Positions 55,721-64,000 of a stretch of 64,000 bases of DNA are shown piece by piece. The position numbers and the translations under genes are program-made. Position 1 is the stretch's first letter. Each line of letters opens with the position of its first letter. Source of the DNA: Heliocidaris tuberculata. Lineage: Eukaryota; Echinodermata; Echinoidea; Camarodonta; Echinometridae. The stretch covers positions 10,302,654-10,366,653 of the forward strand of contig CM046841.1 of the NCBI GenBank assembly GCA_025618425.1, in the 5' to 3' direction. The notes under the pieces were generated by a model. That model ran no database searches and was not told the DNA's origin. It worked only from the letters and a program-made list of their open reading frames with translations.

Positions 55721-56009
55721 AATTTTCGAGTGTTTGTCAGCCACGGCGCTGCACATAGCAGACGACAAAGCGATAATGCGATCGCGATAATTCCACTATC
55801 GCGTCTTGGCGTTCGCCGAACGTGCACGCATAAAAAAACGCACACGCATAGAGAACTACTCGCGCGTCGATCGTTTACGCTGTCCTTTATTGTCTTCAAA
55901 CTCCTTAACCGCTAACCTGTAGAATGCAGCCGGGTAAAGTTATTCGGGGTTAATTTTATACATTCTAACTGTATACAAATTATTTTTTTTGGCCTCAGAG
56001 ACCCTTTAA

Positions 56010-56621
56010 GAAGATATACGATTCGCACTCTTTTCACCAGCACCTCACTCACATGCACGCACTTCCAATTTCTCTTCTTTTCTACATTTTTTTGTTTTCT
56101 TTCAAACTCCGATTAATATAATTTCTGGAAATATATCTAATTTATTATACGTGACATATCGACTCGTATATTAAGGTATCATGTAGCCACATCCCCTGGC
56201 TGCTATCCACTCAAGTATTCTTGCTTATGATAGCTGGCCCCTGCATTTATCTCGATTTATTGATTTACCTCCGTAATCTCAATATTATCTAAGTATATAT
56301 ATATTTTTGGTAATTCAGTTGTCACACATTATTTGTATCAATCCTGATTTGTATCATTATTGTATTTGATTTCTTAATAAATGCAGAAACATCTGCTTAA
56401 AAATCTCGTCATAATTGTGAGAAAAGGGGTTTAAACATTTGCAATGCAGGTGTCACTTTGATGATTTGTCGGTCAACATACTGGCTACGTACTGCCCACG
56501 AGACCGAAAACATCGGTTTCGTTGTCCTCATGAAACAAACCATCTGCTGGAGTAAAACGAAACTTGAATTTAATGAAGGTGTCTATCCTATTCATAGGAC
56601 TCGACAGAAAAGCATCGAATC
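56010..56621 (+). other. region upstream of the transporter gene
   Basis: AT-rich, with no repeat or coding exon recognised. It should hold the 5' untranslated region or promoter of the gene starting at 56622, but I cannot place a TSS; no clear TATA box at a fixed distance is visible. Confidence 0.4.
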
Positions 56622-56823
56622 ATGGCGCCCTCCTCGACTAGCTCTAAACACAGTACGATATGGCTCCTGGTCTTGGTCATGAAGAGTCTTCATCATCTAT
56701 TGCAGACTGGTCTCATGAAGTCGCTCGGAGTCCTTATTCCCGCCATTGTCAAGGAATACAACACGGACTATGCTGTAGCTGGAGCAGTTTCATCAGTGGT
56801 GATCACGATGACTTTTTGTTCAC
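56622..56823 (+). CDS. transporter exon 1 (start codon, TM1)
   Basis: Starts ATGGCGCCC and ends ...TTTTTGTTCAC before GTATGT at 56824. Encodes the first 67 residues. The conserved MCT motif 1 (GGWGW-like) is not present ahead of TM1; the sequence there is SSKHSTIWLL. Confidence 0.82.
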
Positions 56824-59800
56824 GTATGTTCTACCCCTAGCAATGTTCTTCTAATAAAACCGACCGCACACTATACGATCGGTATGCGAGCCGATTTCGG
56901 AAGAAAATGTAATAGCATTTGATATGAACATTAAAGCACAGAAAATCTTCTTGACTGAGGTTCTGAATAGTCATGTAGATAGTAAAATCGAAATTTAGGA
57001 ATATTGCGAGCCTTCTAGTTGGATGAAAGCCTAAATTGGCTCCAAATCGTAGTGACGTCAGAGCAGTTCTACAACTGTCTAATTTGAAGCTGATTTGGCC
57101 CTAATTCTGGGTAAGAGGCTGACAACGCATCCAATTCCTACGGCCCTGGAAAAATTATTAGACCAGCTCCTTATAAAGGCCTATATGACAAGCGTTGGCT
57201 ATATCAGTAATTGAATTTTCAGAATGATTTCCACTAGCTAACTCATAATGAGTGGATGAATACTCCCCAAAACAATTAGCTTGTGTAATAACTAATCCCT
57301 GGGACAATTACTGCCAGGGTAATTGCCCCTAGGACAATTAACCCCAGACAATTTTCGCTGATGGACAATTACTTCTAAGGGGCATCCCAACGGATTGATA
57401 GTTCAGAACAACTTACAGAGTGTACTATATTCTAGATGCTAACCACTAGCGTTCCCCCCAATTTTTTTTTGCTACCCCCCGTGTCCACTCCTCTGGAGGC
57501 AGTTTGTTCAGTTCTTGGTGAAAAATTGCTACATTTGATAATAGCAGCCATGCCTTGTGGCATTCTGTCGTCAAGGTGTTACTTTTTTTCCCCTCACAGT
57601 AGTTCATTCATGCTGCAAGAATGTTTTTGTTGTTGTTTGTTTCATAAAATTAATTTTCCAATACCTTTACTTTTTATGTCACACGCACTGGTCTCAGTAG
57701 AATAATGAGATTCCATGGTGCTCAGACCAAGAGTAGTAACACTTGAAATTCATCCTCTCAGACATTTATAGTCTATTAGGTGCTCCAAAAACTCTTTCTC
57801 ATGGGAAAAAAGGGGTGTTGTAATTGTTTGGGGAAATTTGTCCGGGACAATTTGTCCTGGCTGTAGTCGTCCTAGTGGTAACTGGTCGTCCTAGTGGTAA
57901 CTGTCCTGGGGTAAAAAGTCATAGGAGTAATTGTTCTAGTTAGTAGTAGTACATTAATCATGTATTAGCTGTTGATAAGCATTTTCCTACTTCCATAGAC
58001 AATGGAATTACCACTACTCATATACCCCAAAATGGACCTGGTCTAATAATTTTTTTCCAGGGCTGTAGGTTTAATATTCATATTATTGTTCAGAACCTGA
58101 ATCAGGAAGAGTTTATTTGTTTAAATGTCTATATTTTTTTTCATTTTAGTGCTATTGAGATTTATTTCCAAACTAGGATCGCAGTCGATCGCAAAGTGTG
58201 CAGTGGGCTTAAGGGTGTGTTCAGATCTCCCTGTTTTTAGGCCAGAATCAGCGATTTGATACGTTTAGTTAAAAACACGGTTGTGTCCGGAGATTTTCTG
58301 CAGAAACAGGGTTTCAAAACACAGTTCCAAAATTTGCTCAGTGCGGTGTACGAATCAAGTAGCGAATTTGCTGGGAGAAAAGAACTATATACAGGGTACC
58401 ATGAAACAGCGTTTCAAACTGTTTTTCGTATAATCTGATAATTAAAAGTGTTTTTCAAAACGCTGATTCTTGCTTCGCAATTCAGCTATAAAAGCTACGT
58501 AAAAACTTAACCCTTCGATTCTTCATAATTGTCATTGTGAATAATACTTGATTATTAATTTTGTATTGGACCAGGAAAACAACCGTTTATTATGCATTCA
58601 AACATCAAAGTTTTAATATATTAAACGAGTGGAGCTCAGCGCACTGAAGATTATTGTATGATCTTATGGCAAAAATTATGAGCAGAATGTTAGTCAAAAT
58701 ATGACTATTGCAAGAATAAGGATTTGAAGAAAAAAAATATAAGAAGAATGGAAGTACTATGAACAAATTGCAACAGCGGTAGAAAGTGACGCATCTGAAG
58801 CCGGAGTGTATCTTTTTACAGAATATCTGGCAAGACAACTTCAGAAACGACTGCCAACCAAGCCACTTGCTGTAATTTCAGGATTCCTTTCCGGCGTTTG
58901 TATATGCTGCACAGTGTTCACTCGAAATGTCATCATAGTGCTGGCGCTCTTCTTTGTAGCAGGTGAATGTTTTATCTCTATCCATCTTCACAAGACGATG
59001 GTGGTCCTACACATAGGCGCCGGAAGCGGGTGGGGGAGGCAGTTGCCCCCAAATCATTGAAGTGGGGGAGGGGGAAAAGCGATTTTTGCGCCCCCCCCCC
59101 CCCCTTCGCAATGAAAAAAAAAGAAGAAAATTACATTAAATCATTTTGGATTACAACCATGTAAAATAATGAATTATGCTCTAAAATGCAAACTTTCAAG
59201 CAACTAAAAATCAAAATTTTCTCACTCGATCGCTACACTCGCCAGTAGTTATCTCACATGTGTGCCTAGAAAAAGGGGAAGATGCTTGCTTCCTAATTTA
59301 GTGTCGAAACTAAATTATGCGGCATTATTGCGGTCACCTTTCTAGTGCTCTAAAAGGGATGGTTTGATTATTCCAACACCTATTTAATTTTCTCCCGTTG
59401 TGGCTACGCTCCTTTACATAAAGTGCAAGCAGATAGGAGCAGTGTATCTTAAGATTGTAGAAACCCTGTCTACCATTGGCGGCAAAAGAAAGGGGGCAGA
59501 AATGTTTTCCCTCTATCAAGGGGGGGGGGGCAAAATAATTCCCCCTCATAAGACCTTAACTTTCTAGTACAACGAATAGCTTTCTGATGATGTGAAATAC
59601 AAGTTTTCAACACGCTAATCTGGATTTTCTCGAAAGAAACACACAAAATAATTGTTTTGATTCAGAACGATGTATAATTAGCGTTCTTTTCCTCTAAAAT
59701 ACAAGGGCTCAATATTCCAACTTATTTTTTTTTTCTCGCTCGGTCGGTACGCTTCTTAACAAATTAACAGAAACATTGTTTCTTGGACTTTATGAAACTC

Positions 59801-62800
59801 TTCTACTACAAGGCCCCGACAAAACTCGGGGGGGGGGGGGGGCAGAGTCGTTTCTGCTGGTCCTCCTCTCAAGACCCCCCCCCCCCCAATTTAATGACAT
59901 TAATCGTTTTACAGTTTAGAAATGGAAAAGTTTTTGAGCTCCAAAATACATAGTTTCATCATAATGAAATTATCTCACTCAATCGCTAGGCTCCTTCGCA
60001 TTTCAATAAATGCAGTGGGGCAGGGGCTTTCCTCTATAAAGGGATAGAGGGCATACTCGTTTTGTTCCCTCCCCCCTCGCAAGATAATTGCATGTAATAG
60101 TTTTGCATAATGATAATGGATAAGTTTTCTAGTGTTTGAAAATCCCAAGATCATACATTAAAAAAAAAAAATCATTTGGTCACCACGTACCCTGGTTGCT
60201 TACTTATAAGCGTATAGCAATAAGGTAAAAAACAGCATCAAATCTTTTCATCAAACCTTAATAGATGTTGTGTTTATTAATAATTATAAAACGGGTTTAA
60301 GAATGTAGCCATCCTGATTGGTCAAATGACACCACGTGACCGTGCAAAAAAAAAGTACTAACGCACGGCGAGGGGACTAACGCACGGCTAATCCGGATCA
60401 AACACTAAGATTGTAAGAAAACACTAAGACTGTAGACCCGTTTTTATAAAACTATTAATACATGGTTGTGAGTTCGTGCGTTAGTGCGATCCAGCAACAC
60501 GCAGGTTTTTATCGTGGTGTCAAACACCACGATAAAAACCTTTGTGTTGCTAGATCGCACTAACGCACGGGGCTGTATGCAGATAGTAAACTTTTGAGGT
60601 GGGCCCTCAAGAGTATCCTCCCCCCCCCCCCCCCGAGAAAAAAAAAAAAAGCTGGAACCCTTCCGGCGCGCCTGGTCCGACATTTTCACCTGCGACGATT
60701 GGTCCAGACTTTAATTCGTCAAAGATATAAAGTTGTGGTTAAGGTTACAAATCGGGTTTTAGGTTTGGTTTAAGATTAGGGGAAAGTTTAGGTATAGGCC
60801 TATAGTGTTCGTTCCAGTGTTGAAGTTGATAGTTCGAATAGTATGGGATCTTGACCGCTGAGCAATTGTCGCCGGATGATGTGTCATACAACCCTTTCCG
60901 ACATACTGCTCTCATGATTGTACTGCTTTCACTTGTCTAGACTCATTTGAAAGCGGAGCATAGATGTAATAATAATAATAATAATCAAACACGTTTATAT
61001 AGCGCATTACACATAAGCAACATTACATGTCTCTATGCACTTTAGGAGAGGAAAGAAAGGAAAGATGCACTGGGTTCATGATTCTGATTAACTATAAAGT
61101 GGTGAAAAGGTATGTCCTTAGAGAATTAATGAAGTTTTCATAGGAATTTATACTTTTCAGATATTCAGGCAACTTGTTCCACAAAAGAGCGGCAGAATGT
61201 GTAAAAGACTTTTCCCCGTATGATTTTGTCATTATTTGTGGAACGCAGAGCAGGGACTTGGAACTGGAACGTAACATTCTATCGGGTTTATATAGAGTTA
61301 GTACTTCAGAGAGATAAGCAGGAGCCAGCTGATGTAAACATTGGTAGGTTAACAGAAGTATTTTAAATTGGATACGGGACTTGATGGGCAACCAGTGTAG
61401 ATATTTTATGTCGACGTTTTTTTTTTTTTTTTTATTCATTTGACATGAGCAGGAAAAGTGTGTGTTTTGAATCTGAATCTGAACTACTTGGTGCAAAATT
61501 CCGTTCATGATTTGTAACATGCATTTTATACAGGACTTTTTGACGGGGTTGTCGCGCTCATTCTTGTGACCGACCTGCACAGACTGGACAAGAAGAGGTT
61601 TCCTGCTGCCTGCACCTTTACCCACGTGGTGTCCCTGTGTGGTGGGATCGTTATGCCTTCGTTAACGGAGAAAATGTATGAGGCCTACGGGTTACAGGGA
61701 ACGCTCTTGCTCCTTGGTGGGTTCATGCTGAATGAGATTCCAATTGGGATGTCAGTTAGCTCCACCAAAGAAGAGACCATTGAGGATATCGCCGAAGGAT
61801 GCGACAAGAGCGGGGAAGTCCAAAGGACTCCCAAAACGAAAACAGTTGACTTGAACGGCTTACATGAGGATCGCAAATTAACAGGTGACGTTTCAAATGC
61901 GAACGTGAGCGAAGCTTCTTCTGGAGAGCAAGATGAAGAGATGAAGGCAAATAAGTTTTTCAAGCACGACCAGGAGAGCATAGCAATGTATCAGGATGGA
62001 GAATTTGACAGAAATCAAGGAAAAATACATCGTGCCTTGGGATCTGGGGAAGATGGTTCTAGATGGCCACTTATCAATAACAGAGCTCATGGTAAAAGAT
62101 GTCCAAAAGAAGGTTTTGAGAGACAAAACTGCCGTAATCTTGAAACTTGTAAAGGGATTACCACATCAGTCTGTCGGTTCCTGAACTTCAACATCTTCTT
62201 GGAAGAACGCACCTTTGCCTTCACTATCCTCCCTTGTGCTTCCATCCAAGGTCTAGTGAGTGGCGGTTGGGTCGTCTTCTGCGTGTCCTATGGTTTATCA
62301 GTAGGTCTGGACCCAGATATTGCAATCATCCTACCACTAGTAGGTGCCATTGGAGGTATCATCTCCAGACTGTTCTTCTCTGGTCTACTGCTCATCTACC
62401 CTTGTTGGAGTTCTCATCTACTTCTGCTTTCTTTGGTAGCCGGAACTGTCTCCCTCTTTGCTCAAGTGGCTAATTCTTCGATGTTCTACCTGATGCTTTG
62501 TACGTTTATGACTGGATTTGGTGTTTTCTCTGCAAATGTGTTAATTGATGCTTTTGTAGCTTCTACAGTGGCAGATGAGCGATTTCCGGATTGCATTGCC
62601 TTGATGATGTTTTCTGTCGGGATTTGTACAGTCGGCTCAGGATGCATATCGGGTAAGATTCGACACTCACCAAGTGAATGGAAGTGTGTGAGACCGAAAG
62701 TAACACAAAAGATTATTAGACCAAAAAGTGTAGGTCCATTGACTAATTGTCACAATTCAGTCACGAGACAGATTTTCTTTCATCTCGTGAACGTCCGATC

Positions 62801-63360
62801 TTGTGGACCTGCTGTCAAGCCAATGCTCTGCACCCGATAGAGTGTACCATGAATACCGATGTACAATACTTATTTTTCATCTTGAGCGTTATCTATTTGG
62901 AGACACTTTACTTTTTATACTGCTTCAGTGCCAAAAAGAATGATAAAGTTACAAATTTAATACTTAGAATAGCACTGTCCTCATTTCTGACAAAGTTCTG
63001 TAGACTTTTAGGTTTAATTTACAAAGCAAAGTAACCAATTAAAAAAAAATATCGTTGACCATTTCGATTCAATTTGACAAAGTGTCACACTTTCGGAGTA
63101 ACGAACTGTCCCCTTCTCTTTCAATTATTTTTTTTTTTAAATCAACCGCAGTATTTTGAAAATCAGCTGAGATGTCGATATGTAGATGTACATGGTGTGC
63201 ATAACACATTGAAAAACATAAATGGTTATTTCTCTTTCTTACAGGGTACATTTATGACGTCACTGGGTCCTTCAAATTGGTCTTCATCATTCTGGCCTCG
63301 GTGGAGGCTACATCGATCCTTATTATGCTGACGTTCTTCATCCAGCATTGCAGACACTGA
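56622..63360 (+). CDS. monocarboxylate-transporter-like protein (SLC16/MFS), four exons
   Basis: Joined exons 56622-56823, 58822-58962, 61534-62652 and 63245-63360 give 525 residues plus stop. The ATG is preceded by an in-frame TAG 24 nt upstream. All introns are phase 1 with GT-AG ends. The order matches SLC16 proteins: TM1 region (IWLLVLVMKSLHHLLQTG...GVLIPAIVKEY), AVISGFLSGVCICCTVFTRN, ALILVTDLHRLDKKRFPAAC (the position of the family's YFDKRRALA motif), GIVMPSLTEKMYEAYGLQGT, LLLLGGFMLNEIPIGM, a long acidic/basic cytoplasmic loop of ~150 residues, then the C-terminal TM bundle (IAIILPLVGAIGGIISRLFF) and GYIYDVTGSFKLVF. The family moves monocarboxylates or related small molecules across the plasma membrane; substrate is unknown here. 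The Arg of TM8 is kept but the Asp four residues before it, needed in MCT1, is Gly. Confidence 0.85.
56824..58821 (+). other. transporter intron 1
   Basis: Donor GTATGT, acceptor TCTTTTTACAG. Contents: degenerate GGACAATTAC units at ~57300-57380 and their inverted counterpart (GTCCTGG, GGTAACT) at ~57830-57930, which resemble the arms of the foldback element at 38269; an inverted pair GCCAGAATCAGCG (58241) / CGCTGATTCTTGC (58462) that may bound another small element. No exon seen in it. Confidence 0.65.
58822..58962 (+). CDS. transporter exon 2 (TM2-TM3 region)
   Basis: 141 nt, reading QYLARQLQKRLPTKPLAVIS...FLSGVCICCTVFTRNVIIVL..., bounded by ACAG and GTGAAT. Length and phase-1 ends agree with a conserved exon of about this size in SLC16 genes. 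Confidence 0.82.
59024..60150. repeat. tandem sequence with C/G runs in intron 2
   Basis: Irregular units each combine a G or C run of 10-17 (59094-59106, 59520-59530, 59830-59842, 59875-59886), a TCGCAA(T/G)AT stretch with CATTAAT(C/A)TTTTG, and TCTCACTC(G/A)ATCGCTA(C/G). No ORF. Confidence 0.6.
60284..60570. mobile_element. palindromic element, copy 2 (inverted, shortened)
   Basis: Reverse complement of 35506-35836: TATAAAACGGGT, ATTGGTCAAATGAC, CACGTGACC, GACTAACGCACGG, ACCCGTTTTTATA, then the palindrome starting ATTAATACATGGTTGTG with arms meeting at GGTGTCAAACACC. The final arm end is missing. Confidence 0.7.
60967..61418 (-). mobile_element. 5'-truncated CR1/L2-like LINE tail, antisense in intron 2
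   Basis: On the minus strand the C-terminal end of an RT ORF is readable: LHWLPIKSRIQFKILLLTYQ, LAPAYLSEVLTLY, LLCVPQIMTKSYGEKSFTHS, ALLWNKLPEYLK, stop at 61092. A short 3' region with GCGCTATATAAACG and an ATT-repeat tail (60968-60984) follows. The 5' end is cut at ~61418 beside a T run. The frame appears undamaged over ~110 codons, so insertion is relatively recent. Confidence 0.85.
61534..62652 (+). CDS. transporter exon 3 (main exon)
   Basis: 1,119 nt, open throughout in the phase set by exon 2 (GCA G|GA CTT...). Encodes TM4-TM6, the large hydrophilic loop with runs such as SSGEQDEEMKANKFF, and TM7-TM11 (PLVGAIGGIISRLFF, LLLLSLVAGTVSLFA, MLCTFMTGFGVFSANVLIDA). Ends at GCATATCGG before GTAAGA. 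A large fused loop-plus-TM exon is common in SLC16 genes. Confidence 0.85.
62653..63244 (+). other. transporter intron 3
   Basis: Donor GTAAGATTC; acceptor TTTCTCTTTCTTACAG. The frame of exon 3 stays open by chance to 62840 but the reading there loses all family similarity, supporting the splice. No gene seen inside. Confidence 0.75.
63245..63360 (+). CDS. transporter exon 4 (last TM and stop)
   Basis: Continues as GYIYDVTGSFKLVFIILA...FFIQHCRH and stops at TGA 63358-63360. The GxxYDxTGS signature before the last helix is typical of SLC16 C-termini and confirms the phase of the junction. Confidence 0.85.
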
Positions 63361-63790
63361 ATTTCAGATGACACTGGCCTCCCCAAATAACCCTCCTTAC
63401 ATGCCTTACGAGACCAGATAAAGCACTGCTTCGAATAAAAAGCATACTGATTATACTCATTCATACTGATTATATCTCTCACAATATGACCAGATAATAT
63501 TCGTTTTATTTTTAATTGACCTGTCAAATTGAACGTTCTAGTTTTGTTATAGTATCTATCGATAAGGGGGTTTAATAACAATGATATTTTCCATTAGCCA
63601 TCGTGAACCATTATGTAGATAAATAGCCTCCACTCGGCAAAGTTCTAGTCATTCTTCTTAAGAGGAACACATGTAACCCTGAAAACTTTACCAACAGTTC
63701 TAACGCAGGACTGTAATAAATGGTTGTTTTTAAACGAATTTTCAGTTTTGCATGACATTGAATAAACTTACTTCAATTCCATTTAATTTT
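63361..63790 (+). promoter_or_regulatory. transporter 3' UTR with two AATAAA signals
   Basis: AATAAA at 63715-63720 and 63761-63766, about 355 and 400 bp after the stop. Either could direct polyadenylation; a TTATTATTCTC-rich stretch follows at 63810. Confidence 0.6.
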
Positions 63791-64000
63791 CAAATGACAG
63801 GACAAAATGTTATTATTCTCACCTGACAAAATAACACATAACAACTTTTGCGATTTGTCGTGGCTTTATTTGTGATGGACGCTTAATTCACAATCCATTT
63901 CGGTGTCACAACACAATTTCTTTGGATATAATTATAATCACAACACACTAATGAATAGGCCTATTAAATCACAATGCACACGGAATACAAATTCATACAT
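63791..64000. other. right edge, no gene seen
   Basis: About 210 bp of AT-rich sequence downstream of the polyadenylation signals, with no recognised feature. Confidence 0.4.

Larger units (their letters stand above)
52159..56005. mobile_element. 3.85-kb TTAA-flanked TIR element loaded with satellite
   Basis: The left end reads AGGGTACCTGAGGCCTGAAA and the right end, reverse-complemented, AGGGTCTCTGAGGCCAAAAA; the inverted similarity continues through AATAATTTGTATA(T/C)AG for ~37 bp. TTAA flanks both sides (52155-52158, 56006-56009). The interior has no transposase: it holds a tRNA-headed SINE, a ~95-bp satellite and a nested inverted-repeat pair. TTAA target and AGGG ends suggest a piggyBac-like non-autonomous element. 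The 55730-55900 segment near the right end is CG-rich with short palindromes (CGCGATA...TATCGCG). Confidence 0.78.
58963..61533 (+). other. transporter intron 2
   Basis: Donor GTGAATG, acceptor CATTTTATACAG. Contains C/G-run tandem sequence (59024-60150), an inverted copy of the palindromic element (60284-60570), a C run (60611-60628), and an antisense LINE tail ending 115 bp before the acceptor. Confidence 0.75.

Noticed and set aside
58201..58490. A small inverted-repeat element in intron 1 (GCCAGAATCAGCG / CGCTGATTCTTGC).
   Set aside because: Inverted similarity is short and no target duplication or second copy was found; mentioned only in the intron entry.
62653..62840. Open continuation of transporter exon 3 to a stop at 62840 as the true C-terminus.
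   Set aside because: A consensus GTAAGA donor precedes it, family similarity ends exactly there, and 63245-63360 restores the expected GxxYDxTG ending in phase.

Overview
This 64 kb window is eukaryotic nuclear DNA. It carries one spliced gene, and almost everything else is repeats and layered transposable elements. The element types (a Ngaro-type tyrosine-recombinase retrotransposon with an SGNH-hydrolase ORF, a PIF/Harbinger transposon with a MADF partner gene, TTAA- and TA-target elements, CR1/L2/Jockey-like LINE tails ending in ATT repeats, tRNA-headed SINEs) together with an SLC16-type transporter suggest a marine invertebrate, most plausibly an echinoderm. That assignment is inference only; nothing here fixes the species.

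Layout. 1-8642: AT-rich composite repeat with CG-alternating runs, a recurrent TGACGTCA block, long internal duplications, two tRNA-Gly-like relics and arrays of short hairpin units. 8643-17467: satellite of ~620-bp monomers in higher-order repeats, with a 408-bp TTAA element inserted (10816-11223). 17468-18385: TA-flanked MITE. 18585-30817: Ngaro-type element interrupting the same satellite. It holds decayed gag, an RT-RNase H with the RT core deleted, a tyrosine recombinase split by a 3.1-kb Harbinger transposon (21393-24533), a decayed SGNH hydrolase, and terminal A/B repeats followed by two extra 1.67-kb A-B units. 30818-34880: satellite resumes. 34881-41390: composite repeat resumes, with a palindromic element (35506-35836), a foldback element with 9-bp target duplication (38269-38730), a tRNA-like relic and another hairpin array.

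41390-56010: low-copy DNA, a ~188-bp satellite, GGGCACTT-type minisatellites, a LINE remnant broken by smaller insertions, a Harbinger-like MITE with a paralogous empty site, a three-unit tandem repeat that looks like repeated TATA box/ATG/splice-donor modules, and a 3.85-kb TTAA-flanked TIR element (52159-56005) filled by a ~95-bp satellite, a SINE and nested inverted-repeat elements.

56622-63360 (+): a four-exon gene for a ~525-residue monocarboxylate-transporter-like (SLC16/MFS) membrane protein. All three introns are phase 1 with consensus splice sites, and two AATAAA signals follow. Its introns hold a palindromic element, an antisense LINE tail and C/G-run tandem repeats. It is the only ordinary host gene I can support. 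The transposon genes are all visibly damaged, so most elements here look non-autonomous or dead.
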